A stretch of 64,000 bases of DNA from Enoplolaimus lenunculus (GCA_030248215.1 JASANG010000135.1:225862-289861); one strand, 5' to 3'. Positions 29,942 through 49,400 are shown, counted from the stretch's first letter. The notes: a model not told the origin generated them from the letters alone. Program-made: numbers and translations.

Positions 29942-31378
29942 TTGGTATTTGAGCAATCGTTTCAGTGCCATTAATACCACACAGATTTATTATTGGAAAC
30001 CTCGATTTATATTTTGTAGTAAAAAGACAGACACTATTACGCTTGGACATAAACTTCTTAAAGTGGAATATATCTACTGAGATGGATTGCTTCCTATGTT
30101 ATATTTTGAGGGCGTTCTGATTTGTAAAAAGACTGCAATTTAGTAGGCATCGGTTTTAGGCTATTTTTTGCTTTGGCTTAGATTTAGTTTTAAACATAAA
30201 TATATATACATACGTATATACATATATATTATATATATTTATATATATGTATGCATGTATGTATATACAGACACGAATTTGAATATGTATATATTTTATT
30301 TACGTAATACTTATATTAATGATGATAAATGAGAAAATCTGTCGCCATTTTTCGTCCGCACAATTTTTTCGCAATTTTGAAACAAACTTTTTCCAGTCTC
30401 TCGACATTTTAATACGAGAATCATTTAAATCTAATTTAAGAAATTCTATCGCCGACTTCACTACGCCCCTGTATCTCTTAAGGCGATTGAACAATTATAA
30501 AAATATATATTTCAAAAATTATGCAAATACTCGAAATGAAATGTGTTTTTTCGTTGGCCAAAAAACGAAAGTTTGAAGATAACTGAGAGAGAGACATAAG
30601 AAGAGAAAGTTAGGGACAAACGAAAAAAAGTAGAACAGAAAAACAAACACAGGGAAGAGAACAGCGTAGGGAAGTTTGAACGATCTGTTTGTTGGTCTGA
30701 AATTAAAATTAAATTTTTATTTCCAAGGCCCGAAATTAATTTTTGTAAGATCACAAAATGTTTTAAGCAAAACAATTGTCTTGATTGCGTCAACAAATTG
30801 GATCTGAACACAACTGTTCATCTAAGACATACGCATCGATTTGCGTTCATCAGGCTTAGAGTTAATATTATATTAAGCTTAGATTTGAGTTTTAGGTTTA
30901 ATAGGCTTAATAGTCTTAAGACCAGTTTGTGATTCGCGTTTAGATTTAGGCTTTAGTCTTAGAATTCTAACAGTATGAATTTTATACTTTTTTGATTTAG
31001 CGTTCAAAAATTCTTTTCATCATTTACGCTGACAATATACCTTCTTTAAGCTGAGTGTTGAGAAATAATTTTCTGTGTTCATGTTAGTTATACAGAAGCC
31101 AGCCAAGTAATACTAAGCCTAAACCTAAATCTAAGCGTAAGCCTAAACATTAGCCAAAATCTAAACCGAAGCCACGAAGCTTCGAAGTCCTTCAGTTTTG
31201 ATGTCTCCTTGATGGCACGTCCCGATATCAACAAAAGTCGTTTGTTTGTGAGTAGCTATGTAATTTGTTTTATATTTTAGAGAATAAGTTGTTCAAATTT
31301 TTAAACATTAAATTTTAAAATTATTATAACTACCAGATGTAGACCAATACGATACCACTTGAATAGCCTTAACAAATA
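29942..31378. other. Intergenic, no gene seen
   Basis: Holds a TA-rich tract at about 30198-30300 and scattered TTAGG-type words at 30850-31165. Two overlapping opposite-strand open frames at 30300-30576 are AT-driven. Confidence 0.45.
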
Positions 31379-31407
31379 TGGTATTGCCATCGATAGGCGG
31401 ACGTGAA

Positions 31408-31498
31408 TTATATTCCAAATTTTCGGTCATTGTTATATATTCATTATGTTGTTTGTACGCGGTCCTGCTACAGGGTGCTATAGCACAGTTGGGATTCG
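31408..31498 (+). CDS. Possible signal-peptide exon of the PAN-domain gene
   Basis: One frame reads ISLCCLYAVLLQGAIAQLGF and ends at TTC G|GTAAGT in phase 1, the phase required by the first clear PAN exon at 33700. It looks like the hydrophobic core and cleavage region of a signal peptide. The frame has no ATG after its upstream stop at 31405-31407. An ATG at 31379 opens a different frame (MVLPSIGGRELYSKF). So the start is unresolved: non-ATG start, an exon I missed, a sequence error, or coincidence. Confidence 0.3.
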
Positions 31499-31533
31499 GT
31501 AAGTTTGATATGGATCACTGCTCTTAAACGCAA

Positions 31534-31680
31534 GGCCCATGTAAAGATCAGGGTCGGAGAGTGTTTCTGTGGGACTGCAATAGAGTAAGCGTAAGCTTTA
31601 GACTATTTTTTTGCTTGGCTTAGGCTTAGGCTTAGGAATATGCTTATAATACTGTTCCGCCCTTGTTCTTTACATTGGCC
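31534..31680 (+). mobile_element. TTAGGC-carrying MITE, subfamily A (A14)
   Basis: GGCCCATGTAAAGATCAGGG and GTTCTTTACATTGGCC ends. AACGCAA occurs on both sides but not as a clean 8-bp duplication. Confidence 0.78.
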
Positions 31681-31799
31681 TTTTAACGCAAGAAGACAAA
31701 ACTTGTGCAAAGTTTACCTGATAGAATATTGCGTTTGCAATCGTCGAAATTCTGAGTTATCGCACCCTCCGTAAATTATCGATGCTTAACGTTGAAACA

Positions 31800-32161
31800 G
31801 TTTCAGCACCGCCTTTTCCCGTAAACAGCACCAATTGCAAATTCACTGCTTTACACTGCAAAAAATGGTAAGTCAAATTGACTCTGTTCAAAATAAGAAT
31901 TTCAGCGTCGCCTTTTCCCGTAAACAGCACCAATTGCAAATTCACTGCTTTACACTGCAAAAAATGGTAAGTCAAATTGACTCTCTCCAAAATAAGCTTT
32001 TCAGGAAACTGAGTCGAATTCGACTCCGCCAGAGTCAAACGTTCGACTCAGTGAATCGACTTTGACTCTGAGACGGAGTCGAATTTTGACTCCATTTGTG
32101 CAGCAGTCCCGAAAAGCCTATATCGGAGATAGTCAATTTGACTCACCATTTTTTGTCAGTG
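31800..32161. mobile_element. MITE, 'GAGTCAAATTGACT' family (D2), with duplicated left end and flank
   Basis: The full element is 31953-32161, starting CACTGCAAAAAATGG. A direct repeat of about 99 bp (starts near 31801 and 31900) contains TTTCAGC.CCGCCTTTTCCCG, host flank, and the element's first 40 bp, so the flank plus the left end was duplicated after insertion. Confidence 0.75.
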
Positions 32162-32708
32162 TATACGGACAAGTTTTTATAATGATTAAAACCGAGTGAA
32201 AAGTTACAAGTTTTATTTTTGACAAAGTCCCCGAGTAAACGGTTGATCCTGTCACAATTTTGTAGAAAAAAACCCAAAATATCTCGCTTTTTTCAAAAAA
32301 AAAGTCATTAAAACAAAGATAAAAGTTAAACACAAACCGTAAACCGTTTTAAACACGGCACGGAAAATCAAAAAATCAACAACGCAATTTGTGTGCGTTC
32401 TCCAGGTCACAATAACAACAACTTTACTCGTACGCCCAGCCATCTCGCTTTGTGTGCGTGCTCAGCTGGGTTTGGTACAGGAATTATTTTGGAAATAAAA
32501 CAGCTGATAATTTTCTCGCGTTAAAATATTTAAATTTACTTTTTTCAAATAATCTGTATCTCGTTTTAAAAACTATTCAATAATAAACCACAAAAACGAA
32601 AATTGCGTAATATGCTAGACTGTAAATCATTATATATATAATATATATAAATATATATATATATGTATAATATATGTATATATATTATATATGGTTATAT
32701 GTATATAT
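32162..32708. other. No gene seen; TA-rich tract
   Basis: AT-rich with an ATATATAA microsatellite at about 32630-32705. Confidence 0.45.
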
Positions 32709-33000
32709 GTTGTAGGTCAATCTGCTATTCAGGCCGATTACCAATGGGTCTAGACCAATCAGCTATTTTATGTAATAGCTGTGTGGTCTGGGCTCAACTG
32801 CTATTGAACTTATGAACCAATCAGATTTGATTATTTGGAAAGTCGCAATATGGTTAGCCAATCAGCGTTGGTATTACATCACTGTTGTTTTGCGAAATTT
32901 CACAATCGTAATTGTGCTTAGGCCAAACTGCTATCTGCTTCGAATAGTACATTGGCCTAGGCCAATTGGTAATTGGCCTGAATAGCAGATTGGCCTACGA
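32709..33000. mobile_element. MITE, 'CGTAGGCCAATCTGC' family (E4)
   Basis: TGTTGTAGGTCAATCTGCTA at the left and AATAGCAGATTGGCCTACGA at the right. Confidence 0.82.
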
Positions 33001-33398
33001 AAAATAATATTTTTCACCTATTTGCCTTGTGATCTTCAGATGAGCTATTTACATACCAAAATTTTCGACTCAAAAGGATACATGCGTTACCCCTCTTTGT
33101 ATCTACAGTTGTCCGTGCTTGAGTATATTGTCAATACCAACATAAATTTTTGTGATATAATATGACTAGTCTGCCAGCTTGGCGCAATGCGCAAAAGTTA
33201 GCGAATGCACAAAAATTTCTTTGCAAATTTTCTTTTCATAGAACAATCACGTGTATTACTTAAGAAATTATTGTTAACAAAGTAAATGCTGGAAAGTTGT
33301 CCAAAATACGTATGTGGAGCGTTCGAGTTTTAATATACAGAAAAAATTCAACTTCTTTCTATCTTTGTTTCAAATTCCACTCAATAAAATGGCTAAAG

Positions 33399-33675
33399 CC
33401 CTATTCACACGTGCAAATTTTTGCTGCGAGAACACGCAGCTGCAAATTGCACGCAGAACTTGCATCTTTTCATCAGCCAATGACAAAGCGGCTGCAGTAT
33501 AAATTCAGCGAACTTGCATGGCTATTCACACATGTGAATTCAATTCCAAACTATTTTTTTAGTCAATTGTTTGTAGATACAAGTTTTTCGAACAGCAGTT
33601 TGGACAAACTTGCAACTGCAAGTTACAGCTGCAACTTCTCGCCAGCAAAAACTTACACGTGTGAATTTGGGCTTC
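33399..33675. mobile_element. MITE, 'CACGTGCAAG' family (G3)
   Basis: AAGCCCTATTCACACGTGCA to CACGTGTGAATTTGGGCTT, clear inverted ends. It stops about 25 bp before the first PAN exon and so supplies the region where the branch point should lie. Confidence 0.8.
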
Positions 33676-33699
33676 AAATTCAAAATTATATATTTTTAG

Positions 33700-41215
<7,516 letters not shown>

Positions 41216-41265
41216 GTCACACTGGAGAACATAGGCCTCACTCCGCGTTTCACAGATCATGATTC

Positions 41266-41457
41266 ATATTCAGGCCTGTGTAAAGACCAGGGGCGGAACG
41301 TTTTTTGTGGGAGAGAAAAATTTGACACAAACATTCATTTAACTGCAATAGAGCAAGCTCAAGCTTTAGACTTTATTTTTAGCTAGTTCTTACGTTTAGG
41401 TGTTAGCATTAGGAACAAGCTTAAGCAACTGTTGCGGTCCTGTTCTATACATTGGCC
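41266..41457 (+). mobile_element. TTAGGC-type MITE, subfamily A, degraded
   Basis: AGGCCTGTGTAAAGACCAGG at the left, TGTTCTATACATTGGCC at the right; the hexamer array is mostly lost. Confidence 0.6.
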
Positions 41458-41578
41458 CATATTCTTGAGACAAAATTAATTCACAGAAACTTTCCATTAT
41501 ATATTGTGCTTTTTATAGAATCAAAGACATGCGAATATAATAAAGATTATTATGCAATCACTATGTGCCAGGGTGTAA

Positions 41579-41952
41579 ACGGAAAATAACGGAATCGGAT
41601 AGTGATCCAAATGGCGGAAACGGAAAACGGATATTGAAGTGTAAAAGTTTCACAGATGCTTTACTTTTCGGCCAATATAATTGAGTCATGAAACAATTCA
41701 CTTGGCTTTCGAAAACTTTAAAGAAAAAATATAGCGGTTGCACCAAAACTTTTTAGATTTTATATAGATGAATTTCGTAATTATTATTTCATATAGAACA
41801 ATTTGTAGCATATGTGTACAATGATAAACTGTCAGATATATATTAACGTTATTTGAAACTAATTTTAAGCATAAAATAGTGGAATTTCCCGTATTTCTAT
41901 AACGGAAACGGACACCAATTTCTACCGTAAACGGAAATTTGGTTTCCACCTG
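41579..41952. mobile_element. MITE, 'CAGGGTGTAACCGGA' family (H2)
   Basis: Starts CAGGGTGTAAACGG, ends with its imperfect complement. Flanks CTATGTGC (41571-41578) and GTATGTGC (41953-41960) match 7/8. The empty site falls in an open stretch that follows a TTTTTATAG acceptor (41520). Confidence 0.75.
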
Positions 41953-42144
41953 GTATGTGCTCATTCCTTATACATACAGTGTATGGCATCGGACCGATGT
42001 AGCCGTTGCTTTACATTTGATGTTTCGTCTAAAACGGTCTGAAATTTTACGTGCGAAACAATACATCCATTAATATGTCAGGTATGCAGTACTGTGACAC
42101 CCTGTACGGATTTTTTTCCATTCCTGTCGAATAAAAAATACCAG

Positions 42145-42240
42145 TTTCAAAATTTTGAAAACGGTCGTTGAAAATGCGGACTATTTAGCCAATTTTGCTG
42201 CAGTTTGTAATAGAACATTACGATGCTCGCAAAGTGACGT
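42145..42240 (+). CDS. Possible 3' exon of the PAN gene
   Basis: An open segment after ACCAG encodes ADYLANFAAVCNRTLRCSQS and VVAVYLAG before a possible donor G|GTACGA. Two cysteines and the position favour a link to the PAN gene, but the phase of the preceding exon is not settled. The frame also stays open to 42424. Confidence 0.3.
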
Positions 42241-42432
42241 GGTCGCTGTTTACCTTGCGGGTACGAGTGAGTGGACTGAAAACTGGAAGTCAATAAATCA
42301 CTTTTGGAAATTATCTAAAGCTGCGTTTATGCGATTTTCTTCATGGAGTGGAGAAGTATTAGCTTACATCAGTTCTAACGCTGAAATAAGATACCATCGA
42401 AAAATTCGCAAAGTACCAGTGTAAATCTCCAC

Positions 42433-42631
42433 GACCCATGTATAAAACAGGGCCGGAACTTTTTCCGCTCGGCCTCTAATAGAGTAAGCTTAAGCCTTAG
42501 ACTATTTTTTTTGCTTAGGCTTAGGAATAAACTCATTCTTACGCCTAGGCTTACGCTTTGGCTTAGGCTTAAGCTTAGACTTAGGAATATGCTTATAATA
42601 CTGTTCCGGCCCTGTTCTTTATACATTGGCC
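42433..42631 (+). mobile_element. TTAGGC-carrying MITE, TATAGAACAGG subfamily
   Basis: Flanks ATCTCCAC (42425-42432) and ATCTCTAC (42632-42639) match 7/8. Confidence 0.82.
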
Positions 42632-42639
42632 ATCTCTAC

Positions 42640-43052
42640 AACGCCCAAAAGAATTTAACAAATACTGTCTTTACTTCATGAGCAACTAAACTGTATGCAT
42701 GATAAAAATGTGCAACGTGGACACAAAATCTAATTACAAGTTACTGTGTTTATCTACTACTACAGCACATATATGATGATTCTTCAAACTGATGTATATC
42801 AATGAAAAATAAAAAGGCACCAAGACTACATAAAGCACCAATCAATATTAAAAGCACAAAAACTAAAATTATCTCTGCAGAACACCTGAATGTTTAACCT
42901 TATTAAACAGGGCTTGAACAGACAAACTGTTTACGACAGAAAACCTACAACACCCATACTATAATTTCTGCAAGTTTTGCAATCTTTAAAAACTGCGGAT
43001 ATTAAAAACAGATGCGAGTTTTCAACATTTTGTACTCTAATCACAATTTTGT
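42640..43052. other. Intergenic, no gene seen
   Basis: AT-rich, without a recognised repeat or coding sequence. Confidence 0.4.
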
Positions 43053-43093
43053 GGACCAATATATAGAACAAGGCCGTAACAGCTCGCATATTC

Positions 43094-43236
43094 GGCCCAT
43101 GTAAAGATCAGGGGCGGAACGTTTTTCTGTGTAACCAGAAAAAATTGAGCTTAAGCTTTAGACTAATTTTTTTGCTCGTCTTAGGCTTAAAAATATGCTT
43201 ATAATACTGTTCCGCCCCTGTTTTTTTACATTGGCC
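43094..43236 (+). mobile_element. TTAGGC-type MITE, subfamily A, short (A16), nested
   Basis: A perfect 8-bp duplication GCATATTC lies at 43086-43093 and 43237-43244. At 143 bp it retains only one hexamer unit. Confidence 0.87.
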
Positions 43237-43311
43237 GCATATTCTTAAACCTAAAGTCTAAGCGAATTAGTAAGAATGAGCCTAAGCCTAAAAAATTAGT
43301 CTCAGGGTTGT

Positions 43312-43422
43312 GACATACTTGCCGCGCGCCGCCGCGCAACACGGTAAAAGTTCGCCGCACGCCGCCGCTGTCCGCGCGACGGTGTCCGGCTTCGCGCGGC
43401 TCAATGAAGTATAGCGCAACCC
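43312..43422. mobile_element. GC-rich insertion with CAGGGTTG / CAACCCCT ends
   Basis: About 110 bp rich in CCGCGCGCCGCCGC, in sharp contrast to the AT-rich surroundings. Its ends are weakly complementary. It looks like a separate small element inside the outer MITE. Confidence 0.5.
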
Positions 43423-43489
43423 CTAAACTTAAGCTTACTCTACTGCAGTTCCACAGAAAATGTTCCGCCCCTAATCTTTACATGAGTCA

Positions 43490-44871
43490 ATCTATGAAAC
43501 TGATATACGACTATGATTCTGCGAATAGTAATATATTAAGTTACGCGAACCACCACCAATATCCTAATGTGCTCGTGGGAGCTGCATTATACATTGGTTA
43601 TCAGGAAGAACACCGACTAGAACCAGCTTGAGCAAACCAATACCCTTATACTCGCAAATAAGAATGTTTTTTCTAGAAACAAAAGTAAAAATACGTTCAA
43701 AATGAAATTAAAAATTATATACAGCCAGCGCGGAATACAAATAGCAAAGCTCGCGAAAAATGCATAATACAAGGCACAATTTAACATACCGCACACCAAA
43801 CCAGTTCAACGCAAAGAAAAAATCGTCGTTTTTCAATCTTTTTTCTTCCAATAATTTTAGTGCTGCAATAGGAAGCTTTATTATGCTAAATTGCTAAACA
43901 ATTTTGCACCTAAACTCCCGTTCCGACGGAAATTCCCCGGCTAATCGATACGATTCTGTTGCTAATTGTCAAACACGCTAAACTTCAGCCGAAAATAGCC
44001 CACATTCAGCATACGGTGCAACCGGCCCATGCCAATAATAGATGCCTGCCCACATGAAGACAGGGGACAGGAAGACTTAGGAATCTGGGACGCTTAGGGT
44101 TACGAGTAGGCACAGAAATATAGATAGATATATTGAAAGTGACATCGAGGTGTCTGGACTACGAGTAGGTATACGTTTAGGCTTCGATGGACTACGAGTA
44201 GGCATACGTTTAGGCTTCGACTACGAGCTAAATACGCTAACACACCAAAACACAATAAAGAAGCATATATACAGTGACTCACGTTACAACCTATCATAAA
44301 TATTAAACACCAGCTACTGTTTAATAGACTATTGATCGCTTTGACATAAAGCCTAATTTTATGAACAACCTTACTATCTGTAGACAATCTAAATTCGAAC
44401 TAAAACCTGATCAAATAATCACAAATATCCATCGCACAGCTCTTGTTCTGCAAATCACCAGATTGAAAGATACTGGCGCATCCAGAAAGAAAATCGTACT
44501 TTATCTAAATCTTATACGTTAATACTAAAAAATCAACAATTTTTCACTTATTTTCTACTTCTAAAATTCCACTTAAATTTTAAAAACCATGTGTGTCATT
44601 GTTTGTCTGTAAGCCAATTTCCACTGGGCGACTGTTTTGATTAATGTTTCGCTCACTATCTAGTATTTACATATTTTCTCACTTCCGTTACTCATAGACG
44701 ATATTTACAGTGGCATATCAGTGACGTATCTACAATAAGTAAACAAATAAAAATAATTGAAAAACAAAAAATAAAGCAAAATGACTAGACTAAAAATACT
44801 TTTCAATCAGATCCCTTTGGCAAGCACCGGAATAGTTAATGAATCAGAACCACAAAGTCATCACTTCTGAG
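43490..44871. other. Intergenic between PAN and tetraspanin genes
   Basis: A 32-bp unit (GACTACGAGTAGGYATACGT) is repeated twice at about 44157-44222. Nothing else is recognised. The tetraspanin 3' UTR should lie at the right edge. Confidence 0.45.
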
Positions 44872-47800
44872 CTAAGCCTTTTCTTTTTCATCTTCGTCTG
44901 GCGCATCAAACAACCAACAACACAGTGTCATAGTTAAAACGATACCAACGAGCTGGAACATAAAAGCAACGCAAAGAAAAATTGAGGAAATTATGCCAAC
45001 CTCAATTTTAAGATATTCCTGATGCTGAGAGGTTTATATAATGGCCAAAATTTAAAGGTAACAGACCATCGATATATTAACACTCTTTATACATTTCAAA
45101 ATACGTTTGATATATGTCCAAAAGAAAACCGTAAAATCACATGCTAAAGCAATGTACGTCCAAAATTACTCGACAAATCCAGCAAATGCTAACTGTATAA
45201 CTCTTTTTCCAACCAAATAAATATACTTTTCTATAATTTGTACGATCACAAATATCTAAAAGTATGGCTAGTACCGTTTGACAATTAATCTGGGGCAAAA
45301 ACCGCCCATAAACTTACCTGTATGGCACAAAATATGACCGAAATTGCAACAATCACACGTAAATTATCCCGAATCGCATGTGTAACGGCATCAGCGCAGC
45401 CCTAAAAATAAACGCCACGTAATAAGATGAACATTTAGCTTGGCTTTTTAGACAGCAACACATTTTGACTAAACTGCGTTCGCGAGAAACAGAAAAGCAG
45501 AACTACATAGCCTTCATTCACCAATTGGCACTCAGAACGCGAACGAAATTATTTTTTTCAGTTATTTATGATACACCATCGCCAATGTTTATCACACTTT
45601 CCAAAAATAGTTGTTTCTAAATAACTGTCTTTTCTTATACAACACACTGTAAGTGTAATCATTATTTTCAACCTCGTTTGGACTGATTTCCTTTGCGATA
45701 AGATTTTTATTTCCCGCTTGGAGTCACGAATTGTTAACAGCTGCTATACACAATAATATTGAGAATATACAGGCCGTAGACGCTAACCTTATGAAACAAA
45801 TACTGGCTATAATGTTTCAATCTCTTCCGATGGAAAGACACACCACAACGGCGTCCAAACGCTTTTAAACCGTTGGGTTTGCAACAGGAATTCGGCACAC
45901 GCCCAGTATCGTACGACCCCAGACCAAGCTCTGGCAATTCGCCAGTTGGCACAACTGATGTGTACTCAGAGTGAAGCCAGTCGAATTTTGATTGCACACC
46001 GCAGCATTGAAGCTAAAACTTTTACACTTTTATTTGCTCGCTGATGAAGAAAAATCTTCCATGGACCAACATTTGTTAGTTTTTGCAATCGTGAGAATTT
46101 CAGTCGCACAAAGTCTTATACGAAATTGTCAGACACGGAATGTTTCAAAATTCGAAATGCAAGTCATGCAAGTCACAGCAATAAAATTCGTTCAGATGAT
46201 TGTGGTTAAAATAAACAAGCAAAAAAGATAAATTAAAAATTCGCAGGCAATAAGCCTGTAAGGACTTTTATATTTAACCACGACACCACTGATCAAGTAT
46301 CAAGTCAAACTTCATCTTTGTTTACATTTTCTCAATCTCCGCCAATGCATACCCTGTTTTGAATAATATCTACAACGTTGCTGAATTCAGGATTATTCGG
46401 ACCGTATTTGCTCATAATCACCGCAATAAGGCTTCGTTCAACGCCTTTATACGTCTATAAAATCAACAACCACTTAAGCTACAACAAAAAAATATTTCGG
46501 AAGACGAAAAAACTAACTAGTAATTTCCTGCCCAATAAAACAAATTGCTAATTCTTATATACTACGTATTAGTACATCTGGATCTTAGTTCTATGTGCAA
46601 CATAATAAATCAACTTTTGCGCTCCCTTCCTTCAAAATTCTTTTCGATCAGGTGTGATAATTTGTATTGCAGTCGCATGAAACAAAACACGACAACGAAA
46701 CGATATTTCATTGTCGAAAAATTGTGCAATCTTAACTTTAACTAACTTTATCTTGATACAGCCACGCCAGAATTGCTGCCGCAAGCAAACACGCGCATAC
46801 AAATAACAAAAGCACAACAAACTGAAAAAACCGCCATAAGTATGAATAAGCATATATATGCACAAGATTTTCATCATTATGTCATATAGTATTTGAATTT
46901 ATTGAAAACGCAGACAAATTATCATTAACCAATAAACAGTTAGAATTAACTTATAAAAACACACAATGTATCCGTACACCGTATAAGTATAGAGAGAGTG
47001 AGTATAAGTATAGAGAGAGTGAGAAAACATTGCTCATTAACAAAACTACTGCCTATATGTGGCAAAGTATTCCAAATATACGTTATTCTATGCCGAAAGA
47101 AACTTATATACCAAACCAAGTACAGAAGCACCCTTCGGTAAATTTAAAGCTTATGTCCACGGTTGAATGTAATATGACTAAATTTAGACAAATCGTTTAT
47201 ATACGTTTAAATCGATCGAAGTGTATGTACAATCTTATATATAAGTATATCGTTAGATAATCGACAGAATTATTAGAATCAAGACCAAGAATTACAATTC
47301 TCAAATCACAACTTAGATGCCAGAACCTACAATTCTTTCGTACATACATTAAAAAATTTGATTTGCATTGATGGCATTACCCAGATTACTTACTTAGACA
47401 AGAAGTTAGAAACAAACGTTACTGTACTGTCATGTAACCTTCAATATACATCTTAACACATTGAAGAATACACAATAACTTACAATCGTTAATAGTACTT
47501 GAGAGCTTCTCAACGCTCCACAACATCCAAGGCATCCTAGTAAAGTCATGATGATACCAGCGGCAATGAGAACATATGCAATTGTGTAGTATTCGCGTAT
47601 TCCATACGGCCCGAGAGTAGTATACCCGCCGACTGTGTCAAAACACAGCCAAAATCCGATTGCCAAAATTATGATTCCAAAAATCTAAAATACAATATCC
47701 ATATTATTAACAGGACTGCAAATAATTAAGTTTTCTCCAGCTAAATGTATATGTTAGCTCACACGAATTTAACTACGTCTCATCATGTGTATATTGCATT

Positions 47801-48017
47801 GCTGTATGGGTAGAAATGTTAATAATTTCCAAAGATCACTCATTGAGATTTACCCAACAGGACCGTAAATGTGGTTTAATAGTAAAAATGGCACTACCCA
47901 GCTTTCATTTGAAAGTAAAAATAACTATTAACATGGACTTGAAATCCGTAATGCACATACCCAAAATATAAAATTCAACGCAAAAACTGTCCATCGCAAC
48001 GCTGTAAACAAACCCAT
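44872..48017 (-). CDS. Tetraspanin, complete, seven exons
   Basis: Minus-strand exons are 48017-47961, 47684-47484, 46821-46747, 46454-46353, 46012-45788, 45401-45318 and 44952-44872. They sum to 825 nt, predicting 274 residues. Every intron is GT-AG in phase 0. TM1 is spread over MGLFTALRWTVFALNFIFW and FGIIILAIGFW. TM2 carries the family signature GCLGCCGALRSSQVLL. TM3 is FVVLLLFVCACLLAAAILAW. The large extracellular loop has the diagnostic CCG (148-150), a later SCCKPNG and further cysteines. TM4 spans RVIVAISVIFCAIQ and LVGIVLTMTLCCWLF, with an acidic tail DAPDEDEKEKA. Tetraspanins organise membrane microdomains with integrins and other partners. The length is typical. I cannot assign a specific orthologue. 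Confidence 0.93.
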
Positions 48018-48674
48018 TGCTGCTCATTAGTGCGAGTGCAGTGGTATGACGTATGGCATTACTAAATAACAGCTAATTTCAGTAAACCTGATCTCAAACA
48101 CTTTAACGTTATCCTTTAAAATTCACTCTTTAACCTCACCAATAATTCGCAACTCTTTAAATCCACCAATATTTAAACCCACCAATATTCACACACTAGC
48201 TAAGCAGTTTTTCTTTTATAACAAACCGGGTTTTGTTGCAGACGTACGATTTGTACCTAATTTTGAAAAAATTTGTAATTATACTAAATTGACATCTTGA
48301 AATAAGTACGCGAAACCTTTCTTTCGTTTGGCGGCTCAATGAATAGCGCAATAGCATAAACAGTCGGATGGTACGCTTCAATAGTTTCGACAAGTTACGC
48401 AGTAGTTTGAGAAATATCCGTCATTCGCCACAGGCTTGCTGTGAAGCATTCCTAACCAGTTGTAGCAATTTTGTAGTAAAACTTAGTATGCCTTATGACT
48501 AGTGATGCGCTGAATATGAAATAATATCCAGCTTCACGCAAAAAAATAGCCATAAACTTAACCCCTTCTCACGTTGAGGTGCCTGTAGGCAACTCAGCAC
48601 AGGGTATATGCGCTAAATAGTATATATCGCACCGTGTTTAACAATTGCAACACGTATAGTACTAAATCACCACA
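48018..48674. promoter_or_regulatory. Shared upstream region of the tetraspanin and LDAH-type genes
   Basis: The two genes face away from each other across 48018-49543. No TATA or motif is convincing, and part of the span is repeat-derived (48.6-49.4 kb). Confidence 0.35.
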
Positions 48675-48925
48675 ACACGTGAGAGCCCCCTCGGGCTCGA
48701 GCGTCAAGCTCCTATAGTTGAGTGGTGATGGTATACGCCTCCCAGTCCAGTCACTGGAGTTCGAATCCTAGCATAAAAGTAGGTCTCAGGGGAAATACCT
48801 GACTTTGGCCAGAGCCACCGTAGTTGCCGCTATACTCCCATTTGGGAAGCCTCCACCCCTAAAGGGTCCCCGCCCAGCCGTAACCGATAGAAACAAAAAC
48901 CGCTAAAATTTAAAATGCGTCGAGC
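48675..48925 (+). mobile_element. tRNA-derived SINE
   Basis: The head carries A-box-like TAGTTGAGTGG (about 48717-48727) and B-box-like GGAGTTCGAATCC (48756-48768) with tRNA-like spacing. The unrelated body (GAAGCCTCCACCCCTAAAGG) ends near 48920. Pieces of the same head and body occur at 9785-9910 and 9315-9422. Confidence 0.75.
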
Positions 48926-49130
48926 TTCTAATTCGCTTCGCTCGCGAGTTTGCAAAATCCTACGTTAGAGTTTTTGGGAGCCCCACTTCTATGTGCTCCG
49001 GCACTGACTTCGACTTTAAGTCTTGGTTTCATATATGTTTCAGAGTTAATCCTTTTTCTAGGAGCTATATCGTATCGCAGATTTCTGTATTTACATGGCA
49101 AGTGTAACGCAAGAATTGTGTGTGAAGTTA

Positions 49131-49400
49131 GTTTATTTATGCGCCAGTATTCCAAAGTGTGTGTAGCACCTATGTTTAGTTGGTGATAGTTTTTGTAACT
49201 TTCGAACCGAAGAATGGTGACTTTTGAAAATCAGCACATTTATTGTATTCAATCACTCTACATCTGTGCAAATTTTGATATCTGCAATTGCAACCAATTG
49301 TGAGTTCAACAACTGCAATAGTTAGTGAGTTTGAAAACCTATTACTAACTTATGATAGTTGCTATATACGTTTGAGAATTTGGATCCTATTTATCTCTGT
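49131..49400. mobile_element. Dispersed repeat, 'ATTCTCAAATGTGTATAGC' family
   Basis: Begins CAGTATTCCAAAGTGTGTGT and ends ATAGTTGCTATATACGTTTG, imperfect inverses. Its core GCAATTGCAACCAATTGTGA is shared with fragments near 1320, 6750, 20400, 20680 and 35510. Confidence 0.5.

Larger units (their letters stand above)
43053..43489. mobile_element. Nested cluster: TTAGGC-type MITE holding two insertions
   Basis: The outer element starts GGACCAATATATAGAACAAGG and ends CCCTAATCTTTACATGAGTC. It is interrupted by A16 (43094-43236) and by a GC-rich block (about 43312-43422). Confidence 0.7.

Noticed and set aside
30300-30576. Overlapping 64- and 85-codon frames
   Set aside because: Both strands open in AT-rich DNA, with no domain or splice context. 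The minus frame looks slightly protein-like but not enough to call.
48700-48790. Functional tRNA gene
   Set aside because: A- and B-box words are present, but the acceptor stem does not pair and the unit recurs with a non-tRNA body, as in a SINE.
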